Shown here: in pieces, positions 26,123 to 34,951 of the stretch
Numbering within the stretch: the first letter of the stretch is position 1
Layout of the letters: the number at the start of each line of letters is the position of its first letter
From: Mucilaginibacter terrae
GTDB lineage: Bacteria; Bacteroidota; Bacteroidia; Sphingobacteriales; Sphingobacteriaceae
Assembly (NCBI RefSeq): GCF_031951985.1
Contig: NZ_JAVLVU010000001.1
Coordinates: 1,674,001 to 1,738,000, forward strand
Reading direction: 5' to 3'
Length of the DNA: 64,000 bases
Notes under the pieces: generated by a model
What the model saw: only the letters and a program-made list of their open reading frames with translations
Database searches by the model: none
Told to the model about the DNA's origin: nothing
Translations under genes and position numbers: made by a program

Positions 26123-26950
26123 ATGATGCGATATGTTTTTCTCTCCATCTTTCTTTGTTGCAATGTTTTGGTCAACAATGCTTTCAGTCAGTTTCGTCAG
26201 CCGCAATTTCAAATTTGCAAAACCCCAGCAATCATTGGTCACCGCTTGATAGATTCGGTTAATTTACTGATTGCAGCTGTTCCCAAGCGGGCAGACGCAT
26301 TATCCATCATAAATGCTGCTCTGAAAAATAAACGCTATAAGGGCACACTAATCACAATGCAGGAAATCACTGGTAAAAACTCTTATAGGATCTTGCAATT
26401 TTACCTGGGAAACTCTACCCATGCGGATGAAAAAATGCTTACTCGAACGGTATCAAGAGGACAAGATGAAACCATCTATTACACAAGAGATTTTAAGAGT
26501 TCTTTGAAAGGGAGGGTGTGTTTACTTGACACACTGCGTATCAGCATCATATTGTATGATGAGCCATATCCATTGGAACAGTATTATCTTCTAATGGAAA
26601 ATGGCCTAAGGCAAAGATCCAGGATAAGCCTACCGGTCGATGCAAACGGTAAGTTACAAGTGTTTGCTTCCCCCATGGAACCTCAAACTAAACCGAGTGA
26701 TTGGAAGTGTGAACTGTTTAACAAGGCCGGAACAGGAAGCCTCGCCAGCTTTGGCCTACATATTTGCACCCTTGATGAAAAAAATCAATTACGACAGCAG
26801 ATACGACTCCTTTTGTCAATGAATGGAAAGGAGATTGCCAGCAATAGGTCACTGATGGTACCGTATCTGCTTTTATTCGCTGAAGCCAGTATAGGAACAA
26901 TAAAAAATAGTGATCTCGAGGCGTGGTTAAATCGGCAAAAATTTCAATAA
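26123..26950 (+). CDS. Secreted protein of unknown function, first gene of the CHASE2/caspase cluster
   Basis: The ATG pair at 26123/26126 gives a signal peptide (MRYVFLSIFLCCNVLVNNAFSQ) and a protein of about 275 residues. The mature part is mixed alpha/beta with four scattered Cys residues. No known domain is recognised. It stops one base before the CHASE2-like gene start, so the two are certainly co-transcribed. It may be a periplasmic partner of the CHASE2 sensor, which is inference. Confidence 0.6.
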   Translation: MMRYVFLSIFLCCNVLVNNAFSQFRQPQFQICKTPAIIGHRLIDSVNLLIAAVPKRADALSIINAALKNKRYKGTLITMQEITGKNSYRILQFYLGNSTHADEKMLTRTVSRGQDETIYYTRDFKSSLKGRVCLLDTLRISIILYDEPYPLEQYYLLMENGLRQRSRISLPVDANGKLQVFASPMEPQTKPSDWKCELFNKAGTGSLASFGLHICTLDEKNQLRQQIRLLLSMNGKEIASNRSLMVPYLLLFAEASIGTIKNSDLEAWLNRQKFQ

Positions 26951-26951
26951 A

Positions 26952-28346
26952 ATGACTGACATTAATTCCATACAAAAGTTCTTGCTTCTACTTGTATGCG
27001 TGATGATTATGTCAGCTTTGGTTTGGGTAATCGTTCGAAAACCACTCACACTGAAACGGCAACTTATCGTCGCATCCATTATGTCCGGGCTGTTAACTGC
27101 TTATACAATTACATTCCTCGTTGGACATTCACTATTCTTTGAGGAGGAGGGAATAATCTCGGGTAAACTTGCTAAGTTAACGGAATGGTTTGACGATCAT
27201 ACTTCTTCAAATGCACAACTAAGTAAGCAACAGGATTTCGTAGAAAAATCCTTTGTATTTATCAATACATCAAAAACGGTAAGTCTTATCCCTGAAACAC
27301 TGGAGGACAGCACCTATATGGTAGTTACCAACCGGGAGCAACTGACTGAACTTTTCAACTTTTTGGTAAAACATGCGGAAAACATTGGATTGGTCGCATG
27401 TGACCTGCAATTCTCATCTCCAACAAACCAGGATTCCAAGCTTGCTCAGTCGCTATTAGCATTACAGCGGAATGATAAGCTGGTTATTGCAAATTATGAA
27501 GGATTAACTGAACAAAACCCCGATATCTATCGATATATTAAAACTGGTTCTTTAGGAGAGGTTACCAAAGTTGCAGACGAACCTATTTATTATTCCCACA
27601 AGATTTATAACAAAAGCACTCGCCGATTCAGCCTCCCCTACTTGATGTATGCAAAACTTAATCATACGAAGCTGCTTCAGGAACAAGACAAAAACGTCAT
27701 TTTCAAAAACTTTATCACGGAACTCAATTTTACTGATCAAGACAAGTTGTACCGCTCCATTGACACAAGCATGGCCCTTCAAACATCACATGAAAGGCAT
27801 AAGTTAACTGAAAGTTCTTTAAATACTTTTGAGCTAGGAAATGCAACAACAATGATTGGGAAGGACCAACTGTTACGGACGATAAAAGCCCATAACCAGA
27901 AGCCGATCGTTTATATCGGCAATCTTTCAGACAAGTATCAGGATATACATCAAACTGCTGCTGGGCCGCTGCTGGGCTCGACAATCATACTAAACGAATT
28001 CTATTATATTGCTATGGGTTATCATAAGATGACTTTCTTAACCTATGGTGGGTTTTTAATTTTCCTGTTTGCGGGATTTTTCATTATAATATTTGTGATT
28101 TTGAAGCGCGCGATATTAGAAGAATCCCGGTCAGGGCACGGAGTGCAATCTGGAGAAAACCCCATCATTAGCTGGTGGTCTGCTGTTCAAGATTTCCTGC
28201 TGGATGACCTATTCTTCGTCTTGATGGTCGTATTTGTGCTCGTGCTCGACCTATGTTTTCATAAAGTAATTAATATCATCGGACTGATATATGTTATTCC
28301 ACTTTTTAATGCACTTCTGAGGTGCTTCCTGAAATACAGACCATGA
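26952..28346 (+). CDS. CHASE2-like membrane sensor protein
   Basis: This 464-residue protein has two N-terminal membrane helices (about residues 8-27 and 34-56), a large extracytoplasmic domain (about 60-350) and three or four C-terminal helices (about 355-380 and 415-460). The extracytoplasmic domain follows the CHASE2 pattern. It has an early strand FVFINTSKT, then NIGLVACDLQF followed by KLAQSLLALQRNDKLVIA, and near the end IVYIGNLSDKYQDIHQTAAGP followed by a membrane-proximal helix. CHASE2 domains sense extracellular signals and are often fused or linked to CHAT proteases. No cytoplasmic kinase or cyclase domain is present, so the output must lie in another protein, such as the neighbouring caspase or CHAT protein. 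Confidence 0.65.
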   Translation: MTDINSIQKFLLLLVCVMIMSALVWVIVRKPLTLKRQLIVASIMSGLLTAYTITFLVGHSLFFEEEGIISGKLAKLTEWFDDHTSSNAQLSKQQDFVEKSFVFINTSKTVSLIPETLEDSTYMVVTNREQLTELFNFLVKHAENIGLVACDLQFSSPTNQDSKLAQSLLALQRNDKLVIANYEGLTEQNPDIYRYIKTGSLGEVTKVADEPIYYSHKIYNKSTRRFSLPYLMYAKLNHTKLLQEQDKNVIFKNFITELNFTDQDKLYRSIDTSMALQTSHERHKLTESSLNTFELGNATTMIGKDQLLRTIKAHNQKPIVYIGNLSDKYQDIHQTAAGPLLGSTIILNEFYYIAMGYHKMTFLTYGGFLIFLFAGFFIIIFVILKRAILEESRSGHGVQSGENPIISWWSAVQDFLLDDLFFVLMVVFVLVLDLCFHKVINIIGLIYVIPLFNALLRCFLKYRP

Positions 28347-28370
28347 GATGTCGATTGTCAACTAGGTTGC

Positions 28371-30701
28371 TCAATCTTTAAGAATAAAAATAAAATCTCC
28401 GCCTTGATCGTTGGTGCCGCTTATGGTACCGTATTGGGGTATTTGATGCTTGGGACTGTTGTAGATGACCTGTTCACGCATATTAGAGAACAGCTTTGTT
28501 GCGGTTAGGTATTTTTCTTTGTTTGATTCAAGTTGCTGAAGAAGAAACTTCACGAAAACGCTGTTATCCGGTACAGTTTCTAATGTGCCGCTGGTAATTG
28601 CGCGCATGCTGGGAAGGCGGTAGAGGTCTTGTATAGGTAACGGTGCAGCATTGATACCACTTCGCGTCTTGAAAATGCTACCTGAAAAACAGGCATCAGA
28701 AATGAGAAGAATATGTTTACTTTTCATGGCAATAATCGATTCCCTTATGTCTCCGTTACTGACCCATGTGGAGCGCTTATCTTTCTTTGCATCTGCTAGA
28801 AACCAATAACCTTGTTGCCTTGCGTTATCCCAACTACCATGTCCAGCATAAAATATCAACAGATTGTCTTGCGGTTGGAGGGCATGGGATAGGCTATCTA
28901 ATACGTCGAACACTTGTTCACGGGTTGGATCTTTTAGCAATCTGATATCACCTGCTGCAAATTTGTAAGAGCTTTGCAGAAGCTTGGCGAAAGCAGCAGC
29001 ATTTTTGTTTGGATAATCTAGCGTTTCAACCTCCTTGTCCTTATAATTTTGTACGCCGATAATCAATGCAACGTATCTTATCTGAGGCGTTGCACTGGCC
29101 GCCTTTTCTGTATTAGCTTCTTCTGCAATCTGTAAATTACTTTCGCGATGAACTACGAATTTTAGCTCCTTACGATTCATTCTACCGTCAACAGAACTTA
29201 CGGTTATTGGGTTATCTCCGAAAACAAGCGGTACATTTATCGTAAATTTTCCACTGCTCACCCTTGCCTCTTTGCCATTGGTGTATACAGCATAGATACC
29301 GCTACTATCGGCAGTAGTGCCGCTAATTGTAATGGAAGCTTTGTCATATCGAAAAGTGCCGCCTTCCTTGACACTTGGGGTTGATATACAAATCTCCGGC
29401 GGTTGCGAATCCAGCTGATTATCATTGCTTTTTGCAAATGTATTGTTCTGCATATACGACAATTTTTCAGGGGTTTTACCAAATCTGCCGGTATTCGGTT
29501 TAAGCTTATAATACAAATTGAGGTTGGCCTGCGCTGATTCAGACAATATATCGAGGTCTGAAGCTCTCTTTAGAAAAGGGTATGATTGATCCAATAAGTG
29601 ATCTGTTTGTGCTAAGATATCCGCGATCCGCTTTTTATCGGTAACATTGATTCCGGTATTGTAAATCTTTATTGCCTTCTCTAAATAAAAACCACCTAGG
29701 CCAGCTGCAATATCAGCATCGTTGGAATTTATTTGAAAAGCTTTACGAAAGGCTTGCTCCTGCTTTACAAGATATCCGTTTTTTTCTTCGATCAACCGCG
29801 ACTGCTCGTTTCGGGGTGCATATTGGTAACGATGATTAATATTTTCAATAAGAATGTCGTAAGCCCTTCCTAAATAATATGGCAACCATTCTCCGCCGGG
29901 GTTCGTTTTTGCTACCGTATTGATTTGTTGAATAAATGACGGTATGAGATTAAGTTTATAGTGATTCAGAAACTGTCTTCCCAATAATTCTTTTGAGTTT
30001 GGAATTTGATGAATTCCCTTATTTAGTATCTCAATAGCTGCTGTCGTATCTTTAGCTATCAGACAAAGAGCAGAAAACTGAATATAGATGTCATCTGTCT
30101 TTTTTATATCACTATTTAGAATCTTTGAGTATTTTTCTCTCGCAATCGGAGTAAATGCATGATCCTGTATCGCAGCATTATATGCTGTTCCGGCTGAGAT
30201 AAGGACTAAATCAGTATCTGTTGGATCAAGCATTCTTGCATTTTCATATGCGGCGTAAGCGCTTTTATAATTTGACTTTGCGCCATAGCTGTTGCCTATT
30301 GCTCCATATGCGCTTTTGAGGATACTTTTTGCCACCCCATATAAATAATGTTCATAGGTATTTGCCTTGGGAACCGTCAATGTATTTAAGATAGCCAGTG
30401 CAGAGTCAGCAAGAGGTTGTGATTTTTCAGTTTTTTCAAGCCAACTAGCCGCGGCATTGATCCCAGCTTTGTAAATCTTTACTTCTTGTTGTTTTGACAT
30501 CTTTTCGTTTGCCCAAACTTTATCTATTGCTGACTTAGCCTGTGCAATGGCGTTAAGATTTGCTTCATCGGAAGTATTTGGTCGTTTCCAAAAAATGTCA
30601 AAGTTATCTTTGGCAATTTGTAATTCTCGCTTTTGACCAAATAAAATATTGGGAATTACTAATAAAAAATAAAGAAAAATTAAATATCGTGCCTTGTACA
30701 T
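28371..30701 (-). CDS. Secreted TPR and caspase-domain protein (peptidase C14)
   Basis: This 776-residue protein begins with a signal peptide (ARYLIFLYFLLVIPNILFGQ). Residues about 110-400 are TPR-like helices (SYGAKSNYKSAYAAYENARMLDPTD...). About 430-525 is an Ig-like beta domain (ASITISGTTADSSGIYAVYTNG). From about 545 there is a caspase domain with catalytic H621 (IFYAGHGSW) and C671 (ISDACFSGS). Caspase-type proteases in bacteria cut protein targets, often in suicide or signalling pathways. It converges on the CHASE2 gene and diverges from the CHAT-like gene. The signal peptide places the active domain outside the cytoplasm, which is unusual for a suicide effector. Confidence 0.88.
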   Translation of the reverse strand: MYKARYLIFLYFLLVIPNILFGQKRELQIAKDNFDIFWKRPNTSDEANLNAIAQAKSAIDKVWANEKMSKQQEVKIYKAGINAAASWLEKTEKSQPLADSALAILNTLTVPKANTYEHYLYGVAKSILKSAYGAIGNSYGAKSNYKSAYAAYENARMLDPTDTDLVLISAGTAYNAAIQDHAFTPIAREKYSKILNSDIKKTDDIYIQFSALCLIAKDTTAAIEILNKGIHQIPNSKELLGRQFLNHYKLNLIPSFIQQINTVAKTNPGGEWLPYYLGRAYDILIENINHRYQYAPRNEQSRLIEEKNGYLVKQEQAFRKAFQINSNDADIAAGLGGFYLEKAIKIYNTGINVTDKKRIADILAQTDHLLDQSYPFLKRASDLDILSESAQANLNLYYKLKPNTGRFGKTPEKLSYMQNNTFAKSNDNQLDSQPPEICISTPSVKEGGTFRYDKASITISGTTADSSGIYAVYTNGKEARVSSGKFTINVPLVFGDNPITVSSVDGRMNRKELKFVVHRESNLQIAEEANTEKAASATPQIRYVALIIGVQNYKDKEVETLDYPNKNAAAFAKLLQSSYKFAAGDIRLLKDPTREQVFDVLDSLSHALQPQDNLLIFYAGHGSWDNARQQGYWFLADAKKDKRSTWVSNGDIRESIIAMKSKHILLISDACFSGSIFKTRSGINAAPLPIQDLYRLPSMRAITSGTLETVPDNSVFVKFLLQQLESNKEKYLTATKLFSNMREQVIYNSPKHQIPQYGTISGTNDQGGDFIFILKD

Positions 30702-30930
30702 GAGTATATGAACCGTAATTATTTGATAGGCAATATAGCTATTTTAGTGCGTCGTATTTGCTAATCAAAATCAGCGAAACCATGGTATCGGTTAGAATCC
30801 TTCCATTTAGATCGGGTACTAATCTTTATCTTATCATATTAATCCTCCTCTCGAATAGGTTCCTATTTGTAATAAAAGCTTTTAGATTGTTAGCCAAAGG
30901 TTTTAAATTTATAGAGCCTAAACACAAAGA

Positions 30931-33060
30931 ATGATATCAACCAATACCCTTTACACTATTACCAAGATTCAATATGTAATTCTTCTCAAGAATGTACCAA
31001 ATACTTACCCAGCGGCTAATTTTGTTTTAGAATACACCATTATCCCTAAGCTAAGGTATTTTCCTATTGACCTGCTACAATTCATTGATGGATATGATTA
31101 TTTCGCACATGTTAAAGAACGTGATTCCGGAGGCCTTCAAGTATTGTTCTTTTCCATTGATGACGTGCTTAAATCGAATTCCACGAAAGCGAGTTTAGAG
31201 GCTTTCAAAATGTTGGGGCGGGTTGTTATTTTCCTGTTCAGCTATGAGTGTTTGCCTAGGATTTATGAGCTTTTAAACGTAGTTAATCGTATCAAATTGA
31301 GCCATTGGTACTTTTCCATTCAAGCGGCGGACAATCTAGTTGATGTCAATGGTCACCCGCGGTACTTTATGAATGCGGATGGATTATTTGCATTACTACA
31401 TAGAGACTCTAAAAAGCTGGCAAATTACATATCGTCGAAAGTGAAGCACATGAAGAATCTTAGATTAAATGTGCCTAAGGTAAAGTTTGTAAATACCGAG
31501 TATGTGCATTTCCGACCAATTGTAAGCAACGTCCTGAATATCTTTCGTGCGGATAACATATTAAACATCGAAACCCATTATAATTGGGAAGACGCCCCGT
31601 TAGAAAACCGCCAAAAATTATTATTAACTTCTTTAAGAGATTTGGACGACATTCACTTGGCTTGGGGCGAAGAATTGGGAATAAGCTCATTCCGATCGCT
31701 TCCAACATTAATCATGATCTTTCCTTTTCACAATCCATTGTTTCGCGAAGCAGTATCCCAAGATAAGAGACAACTTTTTACCAAAGTGTTATTGGCTGAA
31801 CAAACGAAAGACTATCAACATCATGTCCGATTAGATGAGGGAGATGATCCTGAAGCAGTCAAGGCAGCAAGCCGAGCACTTTCATCTGTACAATCGGATG
31901 TCTTCGATGGCATCGCCTATTTACATGCTTCTTTCCAATTTTCACCAGTCCTTAGATTTCCAATTCAAAGTTCGGAGTTGAATAAAGAACTTTCATTATT
32001 GAGTATGGGAAAAAGTAAGGGACTAAGACGTAGCGCAAATCGTTATAAATTGATACTACGGCTGGGTAGCAAATTTCACAATGTTTTTCTAGAGCCTGAT
32101 CTGGAGGCGTATATCAGTGAAAGAAACGGTCAAATTTTAGTGGTATCTGATCTTCCGATAGAGTGGATGTTGATCAAAGGTGTGCCATTAGGTTTCCTTG
32201 GCGACGTTTGCCGTATTCAAGACTCGAATGTGCAAGGCTTTTTATTAAATTATTCCATAGCGAGCAAGATCAGATTTCAGTTGGGTGAGAAAGCTGTTGA
32301 AAAAGCTCTGGTACTTTTTAGCAGTAATGAAACAGACAAAGATGACTTTGAAAAGTCGATCGCCTTAGTGGAGTTCTACGGGAAGGAGCTACATTTCAAC
32401 ATCGGCCATGCTGGTAGCATTCAAGAGGTTAAGTCATTGATTGAAAAATATAAGCCACAAATACTGATTTTTGACTGCCATTGTGAGTTTGACAAAGAGA
32501 CATTGCGGTGTTATTTACAAATTGGCGATGATCGTATGTATTCAAATGATATAGTAAAATATGGCATTGCAGCGCCTATTGTGTATTTATGTTGTTGCAA
32601 TACCAATCCCAACTATGATAACCTTGACAAACTTCACGATGCATTTGTCGCCGCAGGCGCCATCACGGTAACCGGAACCTTTCTACCGCTAGATATGGAG
32701 CGCGGTACATTTGTCTATGTTCGGATGTTATCCTTATTACGTTCTAAACAAGAACGGTTGGCTTCAGGTAATTGGTTACATTTCGTCAGTTTTTGCATCA
32801 GGACATCTTTGATATGGGAAGCGCGTGGCAAGTGCTGGGTGAAGTTCAACCGAGCGCTCACCGATGAGGAAGAAGCGGTATTTATCCGACTGCTCGAAAA
32901 ACTTCACAGCTTTGAACACCGGGCAGAGGTGTTCAACACGTTTGTAAACGAAGGACTCCGTATCTCAGATGAATTAATACTCAAACTGGAAGATACCAAT
33001 CTTGAATTTATGTACTATTCACATTATGGCCGTCCTGATCTGATCAAATTTACTGGTTGA
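30931..33060 (+). CDS. CHAT-like cysteine protease domain protein
   Basis: This 709-residue cytoplasmic protein has a C-terminal region (about 400-640) that follows the CHAT protease layout. It has a strand QILVVSDLPIEWM, then ILIFDCHCEFD with the candidate catalytic H517, then IVYLCCCNTNP with the candidate C556 (the SACNT position of the family), then AAGAITVTGTFLPLDMERGTFVYVRML, the usual last helix-strand. The first 400 residues are unknown, with alpha/beta text and no TPRs. It diverges from the TPR-caspase gene over 229 bases, so the two may share control. I place it in the caspase/CHAT superfamily at moderate confidence because the flanking residues differ from the classic GHG motif. 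Confidence 0.62.
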   Translation: MISTNTLYTITKIQYVILLKNVPNTYPAANFVLEYTIIPKLRYFPIDLLQFIDGYDYFAHVKERDSGGLQVLFFSIDDVLKSNSTKASLEAFKMLGRVVIFLFSYECLPRIYELLNVVNRIKLSHWYFSIQAADNLVDVNGHPRYFMNADGLFALLHRDSKKLANYISSKVKHMKNLRLNVPKVKFVNTEYVHFRPIVSNVLNIFRADNILNIETHYNWEDAPLENRQKLLLTSLRDLDDIHLAWGEELGISSFRSLPTLIMIFPFHNPLFREAVSQDKRQLFTKVLLAEQTKDYQHHVRLDEGDDPEAVKAASRALSSVQSDVFDGIAYLHASFQFSPVLRFPIQSSELNKELSLLSMGKSKGLRRSANRYKLILRLGSKFHNVFLEPDLEAYISERNGQILVVSDLPIEWMLIKGVPLGFLGDVCRIQDSNVQGFLLNYSIASKIRFQLGEKAVEKALVLFSSNETDKDDFEKSIALVEFYGKELHFNIGHAGSIQEVKSLIEKYKPQILIFDCHCEFDKETLRCYLQIGDDRMYSNDIVKYGIAAPIVYLCCCNTNPNYDNLDKLHDAFVAAGAITVTGTFLPLDMERGTFVYVRMLSLLRSKQERLASGNWLHFVSFCIRTSLIWEARGKCWVKFNRALTDEEEAVFIRLLEKLHSFEHRAEVFNTFVNEGLRISDELILKLEDTNLEFMYYSHYGRPDLIKFTG

Positions 33061-33154
33061 CAAAAAATTATGCAACGCACGCTATAAAAGTTTAAAAGTA
33101 TCAGCCCCCTTAGCCTCGGATCCAGCCTAAACGAAAAGTCGCAATTTGCAAGCA

Positions 33155-33192
33155 TAAGAAGCAGATATATCCAATGGGGTACCTGCTTCTTA
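33155..33192. terminator. Hairpin between convergent genes
   Basis: TAAGAAGCAG (33155-33164) pairs perfectly with CTGCTTCTTA (33183-33192) around an 18-base loop. It lies between the CHAT-like gene and the convergent 192-residue gene. No T-run follows, so its strength is uncertain. Confidence 0.4.
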
Positions 33193-33216
33193 CGATCTCA
33201 ATGCTCATTAGCTATT

Positions 33217-33795
33217 TTAAAAAAGTGACAACTGCACCCTACTGTTTTTCATAGCCGCAATTGCATTTAGTGTCTTGTTTAGAATTTCCTGTTTATAATT
33301 AGTCGTATCTGCGTTACCCAAATATTTTGTCATTTGGGCTTTCATTTCCGCCAAAGCATCAGTTAATGCTGCATCACGACTAGCATACTTTTTGCAAAAA
33401 ACGCAAAGTGGACTACTGCTTCCTGCCGTTCCATAATTACAGCTAAGTGCATAAGCCCATAAACCATTTGGGCCATGGCCTAAGCGTATCTCACTTTGCT
33501 CAAGTTGAATATCTTCTCGGTCTATAAACTTTGGTGAACTAAACCAACCATATTGATTGAAGGCAATTTCAGTAAAACCGAATTCCAGTGCCTTGCGGTG
33601 TTCATAGACATTCATTATAATCTGTCGGAGGCTATCGCCAAAGGAATTGAACCAATTCATTTTGACATAATCACCGGCGTTCACCGAAATTAATATTTCT
33701 GATAATAGGTCTTTTTCATATTTCATCAAATGATTACCTGCAACATAAGAGTCGATAGCGGGCTGGGACTGTAGGTTTAATGCTAACTTTTCCAT
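33217..33795 (-). CDS. Unknown protein ending in a clamp-binding-like QLSLF motif
   Basis: This 192-residue soluble protein has no recognised domain. It has aromatic, beta-rich text in the middle (GFTEIAFNQYGWFSSPKF, GPNGLWAYALSCNYG) with a C-x-x-C pair (LCVFCKK), then two C-terminal helices. The last five residues are QLSLF, the consensus bacterial sliding-clamp (beta clamp) binding pentapeptide at an exposed C terminus. That suggests a role in replication, repair or establishment of the element. Upstream lies the exceptional 78-base hairpin at 33820-33897. The start ATG at 33795 is clear. Confidence 0.65.
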   Translation of the reverse strand: MEKLALNLQSQPAIDSYVAGNHLMKYEKDLLSEILISVNAGDYVKMNWFNSFGDSLRQIIMNVYEHRKALEFGFTEIAFNQYGWFSSPKFIDREDIQLEQSEIRLGHGPNGLWAYALSCNYGTAGSSSPLCVFCKKYASRDAALTDALAEMKAQMTKYLGNADTTNYKQEILNKTLNAIAAMKNSRVQLSLF

Positions 33796-34303
33796 GGTAT
33801 GAAGTTTTTATTGCCCTATAGCACAAATCAAACTTTTTGTCAAGGGCCGTGGCGAAGCCCGGTTCATATACCCTTGACGGAAAGTTTGATTTGTGCTTGC
33901 TTTGCGTAAAGGCTTCATGCTATGGAAAGGAGAAATGCGGTTCGATCATCACCGTGTGTATAGATAGGTAAATAAAAGTCCCCTACACTCGCTGTAAGAG
34001 ACTTTTAACCTAAACCTTATCACAAGAGCAAGCCAGAAAGCCTGCTCAGGCCAGCAATTTATAAAACTTTTTAGTATTCCTTTCTTAAAATGATAAACGT
34101 AGCGAACTCTTTGCCGCAAAATAATAGTCACTTTTGAATAGCAAGGGCTACATAAAGTTTATCGTCCAAATCGTCACCGTATCCAAACAAATAAAATTTT
34201 TTATAAATCCGTTTTAATATTCCGCGATAGGGATAGCAGCGGCATCCTGCGTAGCAGATATAGCGGATAGCCCGGGCCAAAGGCATCGCCCAGAAGTTAT
34301 ATT
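33796..34303. repeat. 508-base gap with a very strong hairpin (33820-33897) and a GC-rich island
   Basis: A 17-bp perfect arm (33820-33836 with 33881-33897; AGCACAAATC... / ...GATTTGTGCT) continues after a 2-base mismatch into an 8-bp arm, GTCAAGGG (33839-33846) with CCCTTGAC (33871-33878). The 24-base loop itself contains GGC-GAA-GCC. It starts 25 bases upstream of the minus-strand QLSLF gene, in its leader. Farther on, about 34220-34300 is a GC-rich island with two copies of GGATAGC and small GCC/GGC stems, near the end of the XRE gene. A 60-codon frame at 33949-34131 shows nothing gene-like. Confidence 0.6.
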
Positions 34304-34582
34304 CTATTTCCCCTTCCTCTCTCTTCTTGTAGGCGGGTGCTTTACATAATCGAAATCAAAATCTAGAAGTTCTTTAGGATGGACTTCTAAGGCATTAGCA
34401 ATTGCTTGTAAATGAGAAATGGCAAAATTGCTTTTACCACTAAGCATCAACCATACTTGCTTTTGAGTAAAACCAGTTCTTTCTACTATATCTTCTTGAA
34501 CTATACCTTTTTGCAGGCGAATTTCTTCAATCCGCTTAGCAATTTGATCAATAAATTCTTGATTACGGTACTGTTCTGCCAT
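34304..34582 (-). CDS. XRE-family helix-turn-helix regulator
   Basis: This 92-residue single-domain protein carries a Cro/C1-type helix-turn-helix at about residues 14-70 (IRLQKGIVQEDIVERTGFTQKQVWLMLSGKS, split here for brevity). It ends with a basic tail (PPTRRERKGK). It likely acts as a small dimeric repressor of the element or of itself. No partner toxin is seen next to it, so a toxin-antitoxin role is not supported. Confidence 0.85.
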   Translation of the reverse strand: MAEQYRNQEFIDQIAKRIEEIRLQKGIVQEDIVERTGFTQKQVWLMLSGKSNFAISHLQAIANALEVHPKELLDFDFDYVKHPPTRRERKGK

Positions 34583-34951
34583 TATCTATGTAAAGCAAGC
34601 ACCAAAAAGAATTTATAAGTACGTCACTATTGACGTTATTATATATCTTCGTTATATTTGATAATGAATAATGCTAAATAAACCTGTGCATTAAAGCACA
34701 TATGTTATTTTTGCGGATACTTCGAAAATATTGAAGCATTCGCTTTGAGTCTTGCTCTGGAAAATTTGCACTTTCAATATGAGCCCAAGATGAGAAGCCG
34801 GAATGCCCATGCTACAGGTATGGGCTCCCTTCTTGTTGGTGCTTAGGGCGTGCAAACCCTTCCAGAGCGATAAGTTGGGACCCATGCCTGTAGTATTTTA
34901 ACAGCTATCCCCTTCAGCGGACTCCTTACTTGATATTTTAAATTCAGTGTA
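34583..34951 (+). ncRNA. Probable structured RNA gene (about 34720-34900) with a Bacteroidota promoter
   Basis: TATTTTTG (34706-34713) is a perfect TAnnTTTG box, with a small palindrome TGTGC/GCACA (34685-34700) just before it. The sequence after it folds as a long irregular hairpin. GCTCTGGAA (about 34753-34761) pairs with TTCCAGAGC (about 34860-34868), then TTTGCA with TGCAAA, CCAA/AGAAG with CTTC/TTGG, and GCCCAT with ATGGGC at the tip. A second pairing, CTACAGG-ATGGG with CCCAT-CCTGTAG (up to about 34892), could compete. The size and long-rod shape recall 6S RNA, but I cannot confirm a family. The antisense frame 34691-34885 is a shadow. The rest of the gap holds nothing else I can name. 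Confidence 0.42.

Noticed and set aside
34192..34300. GC-rich island considered as tRNA or small RNA gene
   Set aside because: It cannot be folded into a cloverleaf and has no T-loop sequence; only short stems and a GGATAGC repeat are present.
34304..34582. Antitoxin of a toxin-antitoxin pair
   Set aside because: No toxin-sized gene lies next to it on either side; it is better read as a lone XRE regulator.
34691..34885. 64-codon open frame on the minus strand
   Set aside because: It is antisense to the structured RNA candidate, and its apparent patterns follow from the inverted repeats.
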